Positions 35,044 through 43,569 of a stretch of DNA of 64,000 bases are shown piece by piece (within the stretch, counting starts at the first letter, position 1; every line of letters begins with the position of its first letter). The position numbers and the translations under genes are program-made. This DNA is from Lachnospiraceae bacterium V9D3004 (GTDB taxonomy: Bacteria > Bacillota > Clostridia > Lachnospirales > Lachnospiraceae): NCBI GenBank assembly GCA_000621985.1, contig JHWW01000009.1, positions 89,051 to 153,050 of the forward strand, written 5' to 3'. The notes beneath the pieces were generated by a model that worked only from the letters and a program-made list of their open reading frames with translations, was not told the DNA's origin and did not search any database.

Positions 35044-36117
35044 TCAGCTCTCCTCCATACTGCTGAGCTTCCTTGCCTGGTCCTCGGCGATAAGAGACTG
35101 TATCACTTCCTGAAGGTCCCCGTCCATTATCTCAGACAATCTGTGACTTGTAAATTTGATCCTGTGATCGGTAACCCTGCTCTGAGGATAGTTGTAGGTC
35201 CTGATCTTCTCGGAGCGATCGCCCGTACCAACCTGGCTTCTTCTGGCTTCTGCCTCGGCATCATGAGCCTTCGCACACTCAAGCTCATATAATCTTGAGC
35301 GCAATACTTTAAGAGCTTTATCCTTATTCTTGAGCTGTGACTTTTCATCCTGACAGGATATTACGATTCCTGTCGGAATATGTGTAAGTCGTACGGCCGA
35401 ATCGGTCGTATTGACACACTGTCCTCCATTTCCAGAGGCACGGAACACATCGAACTTACAGTCATTCATATCGATCTGTACATCAACTTCTTCAGCTTCC
35501 GGCATGATAGCAACAGTTGCTGTGGATGTATGGATCCTTCCGCCGCTTTCCGTAACAGGGATTCTCTGCACTCTGTGAACACCGCTTTCGTATTTTAACA
35601 TCGAATAAGCACCGTCACCGTCTATCATGAATACGACTTCCTTGAAGCCCCCGAGACCATTTTCATTGGAATTCATCATATCTATCTTCCAATTGTTGCG
35701 CTCGGCATATCTTGAATACATTCTGAACAGATCCGCCGCAAACAATGCCGCTTCATCACCTCCGGCACCGCCTCTTATCTCGACGATAACGTTCTTGCTG
35801 TCATTCGGATCTTTTGGAAGAAGAAGAATCTTAAGATCATGTTCAACCTCATCTATACGTGATCTGCAATCATTTAATTCCTCTTTTGCAAGTTCCCTCA
35901 TATCCTCATCTTTTTCATCTTCAAGTATGGCAAGACTGTCTTCTATTCCTGCTTTAAGTTCCTTATACTCCTTATACTTTTCCACAAGAGGAGTAAGGTC
36001 ATTCTGTTCCTTCATAAGTTTTCTGTACATATCCTGATTATTGAGCACCTCCGGACTGCTGAGCTCATTTATCAGATCTTCGTGTCTGTGAACAACTTCT
36101 TCCAAATGTTCGTACAT
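35044..36117 (-). CDS. prfA: Peptide chain release factor 1
   Basis: 357 residues. GGQ motif in [19 protein letters not shown] (the methylated Gln) and the stop-codon reading tripeptide PVT in [11 protein letters not shown] mark it as RF1, which reads UAA and UAG. The gene directly upstream is the methyltransferase that modifies its GGQ. Confidence 0.96.
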   Translation of the reverse strand: MYEHLEEVVHRHEDLINELSSPEVLNNQDMYRKLMKEQNDLTPLVEKYKEYKELKAGIEDSLAILEDEKDEDMRELAKEELNDCRSRIDEVEHDLKILLLPKDPNDSKNVIVEIRGGAGGDEAALFAADLFRMYSRYAERNNWKIDMMNSNENGLGGFKEVVFMIDGDGAYSMLKYESGVHRVQRIPVTESGGRIHTSTATVAIMPEAEEVDVQIDMNDCKFDVFRASGNGGQCVNTTDSAVRLTHIPTGIVISCQDEKSQLKNKDKALKVLRSRLYELECAKAHDAEAEARRSQVGTGDRSEKIRTYNYPQSRVTDHRIKFTSHRLSEIMDGDLQEVIQSLIAEDQARKLSSMEES

Positions 36118-36141
36118 ATTCTACAACTCCTTTTAATTAAA

Positions 36142-36975
36142 TCATGATTTAACTGCGTACACAACCCTGTCCAGTCCGGCAAGGTCCTTTTTTATCCTGA
36201 TATTCTTAAAATCATTCTGTTCCAACAGTTCGCTTACCGCCTCTGCCTGGGCGCAACCGATCTCCATCATAATGATCCCATCACATGACAGATGTTCTCC
36301 CGCCCCACTTATAAGTCTTCTGTAACAATCAAGCCCACAAGGACCTGCTCTTAATGCGGTCTCCGGCTCATATATCCGAACCTCGGGCATCAGTTCTTCC
36401 ATCTCGGCATCGGTAATATACGGTGGATTCGATACGATAATGTCATATTCACCAACTACATTTTCCCACATATCACTGTGTATAAAATGAATCTTTGCCC
36501 CGTTATCTTCAGCATTCTTTACCGCAACCTTAAGGGCAGCTTCTGATATATCAACTGCAGTAACAGTGGAAGGCTTTGACAAAAGAGCGATACTTACGGC
36601 AATGCAGCCCGAACCGGTGCACATATCGATCACCCTTTTTTCATCTGCATGCTCTATTGCAAGCTCTGCAAGTACTTCCGTATCCTGTCTCGGGATCAGC
36701 ACCGATTCATTTACAGATATATCAATCCCCATGAATTCCTGGGAACCGGTAATGTATTGAAGCGGTTTATGTCCCGCTCTTTCATCTATCAGCTCAAAAT
36801 ATCTGCCTGTAAGCTCTTCGGGGACAATCTCTTCCTCACGCATATAATACTCACTGCGCCTGATATCACCCATACAATAAGATAACAGATACCAAGCGTC
36901 TGTCCGGTAGTCTGTTATACCGGACTTCAGCAGGGTATCTGTACCCATATGAAGCATCTCTTTCAGTTTCATCAT
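36142..36975 (-). CDS. prmC: Release factor glutamine methyltransferase PrmC
   Basis: 277 residues. N-terminal helical domain and class I methyltransferase with VIDMCTGSGCIAVSIAL and the catalytic SNPPYIT. Methylates the GGQ glutamine of release factors. It overlaps the DUF1385 gene by 4 bases and precedes prfA, a conserved order. Confidence 0.95.
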   Translation of the reverse strand: MMKLKEMLHMGTDTLLKSGITDYRTDAWYLLSYCMGDIRRSEYYMREEEIVPEELTGRYFELIDERAGHKPLQYITGSQEFMGIDISVNESVLIPRQDTEVLAELAIEHADEKRVIDMCTGSGCIAVSIALLSKPSTVTAVDISEAALKVAVKNAEDNGAKIHFIHSDMWENVVGEYDIIVSNPPYITDAEMEELMPEVRIYEPETALRAGPCGLDCYRRLISGAGEHLSCDGIIMMEIGCAQAEAVSELLEQNDFKNIRIKKDLAGLDRVVYAVKS

Positions 36976-38627
36976 TGTGCCCCATCATCCTTGTTATCCA
37001 TTACAAAATATCTGTCAAGAGCCTTAAGGATCTCATCAGTCTCTTCTTCGCCAAATGAATTGACATCTCCCGGATTATCTATATCATCCAACGGATCGAC
37101 TGTTGTATCATTCATCTCGCTGGTCTTTGAGAACGAGACAGCGTGGAATTCCTTTTTGCTTTCTTCCTTATTACTTTCCTCTTTCTCCGTTTCTTTTGAA
37201 TCTTGATCAGCCTTATCTGTATCATCCGTCTTGGTTTCGGGCTCATCGTCAGATTCTTCTTTAGTATCTATGATCGTGAACAGATCTTCCTTCTTTTGCT
37301 CCCCTGAAGATTCTTTTTCTTTTGATTCATCCGTCTTCTTAACGGGGTCGGATTTCTTGTCAGAGCTCTTGTCAGCCTTCTTATCGGTTTTCTTTGAGGA
37401 CACTTTATCTTCAAACTCTAACGGCTCATCATCAAACAGATCTTCGTCTTCGGATTGCTTCAATGCAATATCCATATCGCGGTTTCTGTATCTTCTGCGG
37501 TGATAATCATGTCTTCTTCCCTTTTCCTGATATGCTCTCCAGTCAAATACCGCATCAACAGAAGCGATCGCAACCTCAAGCATGCTGTCATCCGGCTCTT
37601 TTGTTGTGAGACCCTGAAGCCAGAGACCCGGTTTGCTAAGCAGATTGATTATTATATTATTGCTCTTTCCCGCAAATCTTATGAATTCATATGCAAGTCC
37701 GGCAATTACCGGTACAAGCAATATTCTCAAAAGCATTCTGAGCCACAGTATATCAACCTGTATAAATACAAACACAATTATACTTATTAAAACTACATAT
37801 AACAAAAAGCTGGTGCCGCATCTTTTATGCTCTTTGGTCTGTCTTCTGGCATTACGAACATCAAGCTCATAACCCTTTTCTATACAGTTGATTACTTTGT
37901 GTTCCGCACCGTGATACATAAACACACGTTTAATATCCTGCATGAGCGATATCGATTTTATGTACAATACAAACAGAACAAGTCTGATTACGCCTTCAAT
38001 AACACTTCTCCATCCGTATGACGTGATCCTGTTGCCAAGAAGTTCAGACAATACGAAAGGAAGAGCAACAAATATAGCTATCGCAAGCACAAATGACAAT
38101 ATTACGGTAAATGCCATTGCGATAGAATCACTTTTTTTCGTGTCCTTTTTACTTTTATTCAGGCCTTCTTTAACAATGGTTTTGGACTTCTTAACATCCT
38201 TTGTATCTTCTTCGGTTTCGGACGGATCTTTCCATTCCCTTACAACAAGTTCGCCATCTTCTTCATCCAAAGGATCGGCTTTGTCCTCTCTTACAGAAGT
38301 CTTTGCCGCTTTGCTGCCTGCTTTCAAGTCATCATTATTCTTTTTGACCTTACTGCTCTCTGTATGTTTTGCAGCATTGTCATCTTCATAGTATTCGGAT
38401 GAAAATGCCAGTGCTCTCATTCCAAGCACAAGTGAGTCGATCAATGCAGCGATTCCTCTGAAAAACGGCAGTTTAAGGAATACGACTCTTTCACCTATTC
38501 CGACAAATACGTCTTTTGAAACTTCTATATCTCCATCCGGTTTTCTGACTGCTACGGCATAATTTGATTTATTCTTCATCATTACGCCTTCAATAACCGC
38601 CTGTCCGCCAATTCCCGATGGCTTCAT
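36972..38627 (-). CDS. DUF1385 (YqhQ-like) membrane protein with long acidic extensions
   Basis: 551 residues, much longer than the usual 300. The conserved start GIGGQAVIEGVMMKNKSNYAVAVRKPDG, the central membrane helices (about 175-215 and 265-320), the YHGAEHKVINCIEKG motif with its histidines, and HKRCGTSF identify DUF1385, a putative metal-binding membrane protein. Two unusual regions are added: a charged insert (about 95-165) and a C-terminal Asp/Glu/Lys/Ser tail (about 375-551). Role unknown; it is typically in the rpmE-prmC-prfA cluster. Confidence 0.9.
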   Translation of the reverse strand: MKPSGIGGQAVIEGVMMKNKSNYAVAVRKPDGDIEVSKDVFVGIGERVVFLKLPFFRGIAALIDSLVLGMRALAFSSEYYEDDNAAKHTESSKVKKNNDDLKAGSKAAKTSVREDKADPLDEEDGELVVREWKDPSETEEDTKDVKKSKTIVKEGLNKSKKDTKKSDSIAMAFTVILSFVLAIAIFVALPFVLSELLGNRITSYGWRSVIEGVIRLVLFVLYIKSISLMQDIKRVFMYHGAEHKVINCIEKGYELDVRNARRQTKEHKRCGTSFLLYVVLISIIVFVFIQVDILWLRMLLRILLVPVIAGLAYEFIRFAGKSNNIIINLLSKPGLWLQGLTTKEPDDSMLEVAIASVDAVFDWRAYQEKGRRHDYHRRRYRNRDMDIALKQSEDEDLFDDEPLEFEDKVSSKKTDKKADKSSDKKSDPVKKTDESKEKESSGEQKKEDLFTIIDTKEESDDEPETKTDDTDKADQDSKETEKEESNKEESKKEFHAVSFSKTSEMNDTTVDPLDDIDNPGDVNSFGEEETDEILKALDRYFVMDNKDDGAQ

Positions 38628-38749
38628 ATGATCACTTCCTTATATATGACAACTGCGAACATATTCCGCACTTCGTGCTCCATGTTCCCTCCCCCCGCCA
38701 AATGCATGTTCATGCAAGCATGGCACACGCTTGCCGGGTTGGTGTTACA

Positions 38750-38788
38750 GAAAAAAATAGGTCAGGATACACTTTTACCCTGACCTAT
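38750..38788 (-). terminator. Rho-independent terminator of rpmE
   Basis: On the minus strand ATAGGTCAGG pairs with CCTGACCTAT (10 bp), loop 12 bases, followed by seven Ts. It begins 12 bases after the rpmE stop. Confidence 0.9.
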
Positions 38789-38799
38789 AATACACTCTA

Positions 38800-39018
38800 C
38801 TAGTTATTCTGTGTTAAACCGTACTTACGATTGAATCTGTCAATAGCACCTCTTGCTGCTACTGCTCTCTGCTGTCCTGTATAGAACGGATGGCATTTTG
38901 AACATACTTCAACGTGGATATTATCCTTTGTTGAACCGGTTACAAATTCATTACCGCAGTTACAAACAACCTTTGCCTGATAGTATGTTGGCTGGATATC
39001 TTCTCTCATCTTATTCAC
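38800..39018 (-). CDS. rpmE: 50S ribosomal protein L31 (zinc form)
   Basis: 72 residues. Zinc ribbon cysteines in VVCNCGNEF and [15 protein letters not shown] are all present, so this is the zinc-containing paralogue. Own promoter and terminator make it a single-gene unit. Confidence 0.97.
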   Translation of the reverse strand: MNKMREDIQPTYYQAKVVCNCGNEFVTGSTKDNIHVEVCSKCHPFYTGQQRAVAARGAIDRFNRKYGLTQNN

Positions 39019-39063
39019 CTCTTTACAAATAAATCATCTGTCTCCTGACAAAACAACTGCTTC

Positions 39064-39092
39064 ATTATAACATAGCTTTTTTTTCATTGCAA
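39064..39092 (-). promoter_or_regulatory. rpmE promoter
   Basis: TTGCAA (39087-39092), 17 bases, TATAAT (39064-39069) on the minus strand, directly after the rho stop codon. Confidence 0.8.
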
Positions 39093-39098
39093 GCACAT

Positions 39099-40745
39099 TT
39101 ATACTATTTTTACTTTCTTTATCATTTCAACGAATTCATTATTGTTCTTCGTACGCATAAACATGTTGATGATCTGCTCTACCGCTTCTTCAGACTTAAG
39201 CCCCGTAAGCGCCCTTCTCATAAGGAAGCTTGCCTCAAGTTCAGGCTGTGTGAGTAACAGATCCTCACGTCTCGTACTTGACTTCGGAAGATCGATAGCA
39301 GGGAATATCCTCTTCTCCGACAGATTCCTGTCAAGCACAAGCTCCATGTTACCTGTACCCTTGAATTCCTCGAATACCACATCATCAAGTCTGCTTCCCG
39401 TATCAACAAGTGCCGTGGCAAGAACGGTAAGACTTCCGCCTTCTCTCATATTCCTTGCCGCACCGAAGAATCTCTTAGGCATGTATAAGGCTGACGGATC
39501 AAGACCACCGGATAATGTGCGTCCGCTTGGCTGTACCGTAAGGTTATATGCCCTTGCAAGTCTTGTGATACTGTCTAACAGTATCATGACATCCTTACCA
39601 TGTTCAACCAGTCTCTTAGCTCTCTCTATAACCATCTCGGATACACGGATATGGTTAGCGGGAAGCTCATCAAATGTAGAATAAATGACTTCAACATGCT
39701 CTCCCTCAACCGATTCCTTAATATCCGTTACTTCCTCGGGTCTTTCATCGATAAGAAGAATGATCAGATGCATCTCCGGATGATTCTTTGTAACAGCCTT
39801 GGCAACCTGCTTAAGCAGTGTTGTCTTACCGGTCTTGGGCTGGGACACGATCATTCCTCTCTGTCCCTTTCCTATCGGGGATATAAGATCGACCATTCTC
39901 ATTGCGGTTCCCGCACCTGCCGTCTCAAGATGAATTCTCTCATTTGGGAAGATAGGTGTAAGATCCTCGAACTTGATCCTTCCCGGAAGAACTCCCGGTG
40001 CGAATCCGTTAACCGACTTGAGGTAGAGTAACGCTGAAAACTTCTCGTTCTGACTCTTGATCCTTGTATTACCTACAACTATATCTCCGGTTCTCAGTCC
40101 GAATCTTCTGATCAAGGCCGGTGATACGTACACATCCTGTTCACCCGGAAGGTAATTGTCACATCTGATGAATCCGTATCCGTCAGACATTACCTCAAGT
40201 ATACCGCTCTTAACTTCTCCGCTGTCAAGCTGTTCCATTTCGGTTGGATTTGTTTTTTTATCATCATGCTTGTCACCATCATGCTTATCACCATCATGCT
40301 TATCACCGGCATTCTGTCCTGCCACAATACCGGTGGATCTTACTACTTTATCGGATTTAACGACGTTACCTGTCTTTGAAGCCTTGTCACTGTCTTCGCC
40401 TGACTTCTCCTCAGACTTTGATACCTGCTTTGTTCCACTCTTTGCAGGCGTCTTTGCATCAGCTTTGGTGACTGTCTTGGCTGCTGACTTTGTTGGCGTC
40501 TTTGCTTCCGTCTTTGCACCGGCTTTAGCTGTTGTCTTTGTCTCTGCCTTTGCATCAGCTTTGGCTGTTGTCTTTACGGCAGCTTTTGCAGGCTTCTTTG
40601 CAGCGCTTTTCTTCTCAGTCGTTTTTTCATTATCCGACTGCACAAGCTGATCGATAAGCTCCTGTTTCTTCAGACCCGTTACCTTAATACCCCTCTCTTT
40701 TGCTATAACCTTAAGGTCAGCAAGCGAATTTTTAGAATAATCCAT
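39099..40745 (-). CDS. rho: Transcription termination factor Rho with repeat-rich N-terminal insert
   Basis: 548 residues, over 100 more than E. coli Rho. SAP-like Rho N domain (1-35), then a low-complexity Ala/Lys/Thr insert (40-172), cold-shock-like RNA-binding domain (about 180-245, DGYGFIRCDNYLPGEQDVYVS) and the hexameric helicase ATPase with P-loop VSQPKTGKTTLLKQ and DSITRLARAYN. The insert carries three DGDKH units. Basic or disordered Rho inserts are known in several phyla and can affect RNA affinity. Preceded by a leader of about 135 bases. Confidence 0.95.
   Translation of the reverse strand: MDYSKNSLADLKVIAKERGIKVTGLKKQELIDQLVQSDNEKTTEKKSAAKKPAKAAVKTTAKADAKAETKTTAKAGAKTEAKTPTKSAAKTVTKADAKTPAKSGTKQVSKSEEKSGEDSDKASKTGNVVKSDKVVRSTGIVAGQNAGDKHDGDKHDGDKHDDKKTNPTEMEQLDSGEVKSGILEVMSDGYGFIRCDNYLPGEQDVYVSPALIRRFGLRTGDIVVGNTRIKSQNEKFSALLYLKSVNGFAPGVLPGRIKFEDLTPIFPNERIHLETAGAGTAMRMVDLISPIGKGQRGMIVSQPKTGKTTLLKQVAKAVTKNHPEMHLIILLIDERPEEVTDIKESVEGEHVEVIYSTFDELPANHIRVSEMVIERAKRLVEHGKDVMILLDSITRLARAYNLTVQPSGRTLSGGLDPSALYMPKRFFGAARNMREGGSLTVLATALVDTGSRLDDVVFEEFKGTGNMELVLDRNLSEKRIFPAIDLPKSSTRREDLLLTQPELEASFLMRRALTGLKSEEAVEQIINMFMRTKNNNEFVEMIKKVKIV
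40264..40310 (-). repeat. 15-bp tandem repeat in rho
   Basis: Three near-identical 15-bp units (ATCATGCTTGTCACC and ATCATGCTTATCACC on the plus strand) encode DGDKH three times. The unit keeps the frame and can expand or contract. Confidence 0.85.
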
Positions 40746-40885
40746 ATAAAACCTCCATATAATACGATGTCACTTTTAAACCAAAAAATAAATACTGTGT
40801 GAATAGCAATATTATTAATATCATTTGGGAAATTTAGATAAATTGAATCCAGTATGACACAAAGTGAATTAACTAATTGACAAAT

Positions 40886-40914
40886 ATTATACACAATAAT
40901 ATACCGGTTGTAAA
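40886..40914 (-). promoter_or_regulatory. rho promoter
   Basis: TTTACA (40909-40914), 17 bases, TATAAT (40886-40891) on the minus strand. It predicts an mRNA leader of about 135 bases before the ATG at 40745, long enough for the autogenous attenuation known for rho in other bacteria; no leader peptide is obvious. Confidence 0.8.
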
Positions 40915-40964
40915 GAATTATTTTTGACAGCCAATACCAAAAAAAGCCACCAGCCAAATAACGG

Positions 40965-41180
40965 TTAGTGACTATTTCTTAACTTGCCCGGTATCATTTT
41001 GATACTTGGTAACATCCGTGTAAATGTAAGTCGTATCTGTATCGTCAATAATGATATCGATAATGTCCGACATCCGGGAAGATCCCGGAATTCAATCCAA
41101 TACCCATCCTCCGTGTGAATAATCGCAGGATATACTTTTACCATATTCTTCTGACCTTTTCGCTTGTTATAAGACTTCAT
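40965..41180 (-). pseudogene. Truncated HicB-like antitoxin fragment
   Basis: The start ATG at 41144 with the sequence VKVYPAIIHTEDGYWIEFRDLPGC matches the N-terminal strand pair of HicB antitoxins (about 25 residues). After that the frame reads unrelated hydrophobic residues to a stop. In the next frame, downstream of the junction, a different protein-like end appears (IIDIIIDDTDTTYIYTDV, stop at 40972). This looks like a small HicB fused to an unrelated gene end by a deletion or frameshift. No HicA toxin is next to it. Confidence 0.5.
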
Positions 41181-41206
41181 TCGCTCGCAAGTATGCCCCT
41201 AATTTA

Positions 41207-41632
41207 TTAAGACTCTTTGTCAATCTGAGTTTTCACATAATCACCCATACTCTTTACAAATTCCTTTGCAAAATCAACCTGCTTCTTTGTCTTCTCAACA
41301 GATACAATATAAAAATCATCATAATCACTTTTTCTTCGTATCTCTTCTGCTTCGTTGATTCCTTTGCCATATTCTCTTGGAAATACCTCTGTGTGAATAA
41401 AATCTTTGTTAAACGCACCTATTGCCTGACCATGGCTCTTAAACGCCTTTCCTTCAAGAGCCAAACATGCATCCAGAGCATGAAATACAGCATAGTATGC
41501 TCTGTTATTAGCCGCCCTATAATCTTCTTCATTCTGATTTCTGATCGCAGTTTTCAAATCCTGCTCTGCAATCTCAATCCTATATAATGCAAGAGCCTTT
41601 GCACTACCAACATCATGCGGCATATATCTCAA
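41207..41632 (-). CDS. HEPN-domain protein, partner of the nucleotidyltransferase
   Basis: 141 residues, helical. The conserved NRAYYAVFHALDACL followed by FKSHGQAIGAF is the C-terminal-HEPN-type motif found in small HEPN proteins that pair with MNT nucleotidyltransferases. Several such pairs are toxin-antitoxin systems in which the MNT modifies and silences a HEPN RNase. The RNase R-x4-6-H motif is plausible in NRAYYAVFH. It overlaps the MNT gene by 20 bases, so the two are coupled. Confidence 0.85.
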   Translation of the reverse strand: MRYMPHDVGSAKALALYRIEIAEQDLKTAIRNQNEEDYRAANNRAYYAVFHALDACLALEGKAFKSHGQAIGAFNKDFIHTEVFPREYGKGINEAEEIRRKSDYDDFYIVSVEKTKKQVDFAKEFVKSMGDYVKTQIDKES

Positions 41633-41975
41633 CTCCCTCGTTGTTCACGTTCTTGTAAAACGGATAAGCACCAACCCATTTGTTAAAGAAATCCTCATTC
41701 TGCATCAATGTACTGATTTCGATAAAGTCATTATCATAACTCAAATCATAACCAATATCTGATAATCCGGAATCAACATCACTTATGCACTCTCTGGGAT
41801 AATCCACCAAAACCATAATGTCAATATCCGAATCCATGCGGAAGTCCCCCCTCGCATATGAGCCATAGAGAATAATTTTCTTTATATGTCCACCATACTG
41901 TTGAACAGCTTTTTCCACAAACAAATGGAGGATACTGTCGACAAAATCCGGTATATTCTTTTTTCTATTGTCCAT
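41613..41975 (-). CDS. MNT-type nucleotidyltransferase (antitoxin-like)
   Basis: 120 residues. The polymerase-beta-like motif LYGSYARGDFRMDSDIDIMV has the GS and both Asp residues needed to transfer a nucleotide. Minimal nucleotidyltransferases pair with HEPN proteins; in the characterised HepT/MntA system MntA adds AMP to the HEPN toxin. Located in an accessory island with other toxin-antitoxin relics. Confidence 0.88.
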   Translation of the reverse strand: MDNRKKNIPDFVDSILHLFVEKAVQQYGGHIKKIILYGSYARGDFRMDSDIDIMVLVDYPRECISDVDSGLSDIGYDLSYDNDFIEISTLMQNEDFFNKWVGAYPFYKNVNNEGVEIYAA

Positions 41976-42052
41976 ACTGAACGCTCCTTTTTCATGATTT
42001 TAGTAGTATCATGTCCTATCTATAGAACTACTTACTTTTTTAACACATTTCG

Positions 42053-42259
42053 CTATTTCTCGGATATTCCTATAGCCTCTATACCTTCCGGCACATTAGG
42101 AAGCGTAACCGAAAACGGAATTCCCCCTACTAATACAATCTGATTTAAAAACATATCCACTGCTGTAGACATTGGTATTCCTAAACGTTCTAATACTGAT
42201 TCTGCATCCTGCTTTAATTCTGGGTTTACTCTTAAGTTCAATGTTGCTGACTTTCCCAT
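42053..42259 (-). CDS. RelB/DinJ family antitoxin (orphan)
   Basis: 68 residues. Ribbon-helix-helix start SATLNLRVNPELKQDAESVLERLGIPMSTAVDMFL is characteristic of DinJ/RelB. The C-terminus is short and no YafQ/RelE toxin is found on either side; the next gene is the MNT at 41975. Start ATG at 42259 has GGAGG at 7 bases. It may be a leftover of a decayed system or may act in trans. Confidence 0.88.
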   Translation of the reverse strand: MGKSATLNLRVNPELKQDAESVLERLGIPMSTAVDMFLNQIVLVGGIPFSVTLPNVPEGIEAIGISEK

Positions 42260-42315
42260 GACAACACCTCCATTCACCTACATTGTAACGACATTGTTGT
42301 TACATGTCAATTTAT

Positions 42316-42378
42316 TTTTCACGTACAATGGTAAATAGCAAGGTTTTCACGTACAATTAAGGACACGGGGTAAATAGC
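42316..42378 (+). repeat. Interleaved direct repeats
   Basis: TTTTCACGTACAAT occurs at 42316-42329 and 42344-42357, and GGTAAATAGC at 42330-42339 and 42369-42378, so a two-part unit is repeated. This arrangement is like the multiple transposase-binding repeats at ends of IS21-type elements, but no intact transposase is present. Confidence 0.6.
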
Positions 42379-42520
42379 GGTTCTTCTTCCGGATTTTCAA
42401 CACACTCCTGTTCTTCTTGTTCTATTTCTTTCATACGTTCTTTTGCTTCTCTGTATTCCTTGACTTCTGCCATACTGCCTGATAATATTGCTTTCTCATA
42501 CTTTTCATCTTTGATTGATT
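42357..42520 (-). pseudogene. C-terminal fragment of an unidentified protein, probably from a mobile element
   Basis: The minus strand is open for about 50 codons to a stop at 42357, encoding a charged helical tail (SMAEVKEYREAKERMKEIEQ then many Glu). It ends inside the direct repeats and begins after an in-frame stop with no ribosome binding site. I do not recognise a family; a mobile-element relic is an inference from the adjacent repeats. Confidence 0.35.
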
Positions 42521-42694
42521 ACTGTTCATACACTATATCCCATAATGTTGAAAAAAAACTCTAGGGTTCGGTCATTCTCATATCCAGAGAAACGTACAAC
42601 CTAGAGCAGTATCAACAGTACCAAATCAAGCTGGTTATTTATCCAACAACAAAACTTATAAGGAAAGTCAACTTACTATCTTTGCATGACCGCT

Positions 42695-42925
42695 TCAACG
42701 ATCACCGTCTTCGGGTCTGTCATACACTATAAGCCCCTCAATCTCCACATCAAGATAATAACAGAGCTTACATATCAGGGCAACATCTATCCTTTGAAAA
42801 TCGTTACGGCAGTATCTGTTGAAATTGGTCCTCGGTATATCAAGATCCCTGCATATCTTGTTCTTGCTTATTCCTCTTTCCTTAAGTAATTCGTTGATCT
42901 GTAATGATATTGTTCCGTATTCCAT
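42695..42925 (-). CDS. Small XRE-family helix-turn-helix regulator
   Basis: About 76 residues, nearly only an HTH domain (INELLKERGISKNKICRDLDIPR). The final helix LCYYLDVEIEGLIVYDRP is the usual dimerising end of Cro/C1-type repressors. The start at 42925 has AGAGGA at 9 bases. It lies alone between the remnant and the palindromic region and may control an absent gene. Confidence 0.85.
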   Translation of the reverse strand: MEYGTISLQINELLKERGISKNKICRDLDIPRTNFNRYCRNDFQRIDVALICKLCYYLDVEIEGLIVYDRPEDGDR

Positions 42926-43038
42926 AACCATCATTCCTCTGTTCTTATATACTCGATACTATTCTATATAATGAATGTCTAAATAATAATTCACAGTTGG
43001 CTGATTGACGTTTTAGGCACTCTTTATATCGTCAGCCC

Positions 43039-43271
43039 CTCCCGGAGGTGGTGCTCCTACTTGCCTGTGAATGAACTCGCCACATGGTGAGGTATATCTG
43101 TGTATGCATGGTCGCTCCCGCTCGTCTCGGACGTAACGGACACATAAACGCATACTTCGCCTGCGGCTCATATGCGTTAAGTGCCGACGTCCTCAAACGC
43201 CCTGCATACACAGCCCACCTCACCATGTGGCTGATATTACTGCAAGTCAAGCATAGGGTCACCTCCGGGAG
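43039..43271. repeat. Giant imperfect palindrome 1 (233 bp, non-coding)
   Basis: Nested perfect arms are: CTCCCGGAGGTG 43039-43050 with 43260-43271 (12 bp); ACTTGC 43059-43064 with 43242-43247; a 15-bp arm GCCACATGGTGAGGT 43079-43093 with 43217-43231; CTGTGTATGCA 43098-43108 with 43203-43213 (11 bp); GGACGT 43129-43134 with 43187-43192; AACGCATA 43147-43154 with 43171-43178. Apex is around 43155-43170. The open frames on both strands arise from the palindrome and have no family resemblance. It could be a structured RNA, a foldback transposable element or a protein-binding cruciform. Confidence 0.85.
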
Positions 43272-43289
43272 CATGGAGCTTCCTATCAG

Positions 43290-43532
43290 GAATTGTGTAT
43301 GCAGGCATAGCGGATTTCAGGTACGCAGGTGCAGGCGCTCACAGCGAACATTAGGAAGGATTGTTAGACGGGGCGAGCATAGCGCCACCTGCGGGAGCAT
43401 GTTCGAGCGAAGCGAGTTATGCGTTAGCAGGTGGTAATAAGCGGCGCAGCCCCGTCCACAATCCGGACGTAGTTCGCGTGAGACTTCCTGTCCCCTGCGG
43501 ACCTGTTACCTTATGCCGCCACGCGCAATTCA
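43290..43532. repeat. Giant imperfect palindrome 2 (243 bp, non-coding)
   Basis: The core stems are GGATTGT 43358-43364 with ACAATCC 43458-43464, GACGGGGC 43367-43374 with GCCCCGTC 43449-43456, CCACCTGC 43385-43392 with 43427-43434 and GCAT 43397-43400 with 43419-43422, around a TTCGAGCGAA loop region. The flanking arms 43290-43357 and 43465-43532 are diverged inverted copies of each other: both contain GAATTG, GGCATA, CAGGT, CGCAGG and GCGAAC in the same order. Local sequence is more G+C-rich than surrounding DNA. Confidence 0.85.
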
Positions 43533-43569
43533 CACAAAGCGGATTATGCTCCCACATGTACCTATAGAC

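Noticed and set aside
42316..42378. CRISPR array
   Set aside because: Only two copies of two different short repeats occur, without regular spacers, and no cas genes are present.
43084..43437. A 117-codon open frame on the plus strand across the palindromic region
   Set aside because: It is produced by the palindrome: the opposite strand also has an open frame (43032-43274), there is no ribosome binding site, and the Cys/Arg-rich translation looks random.
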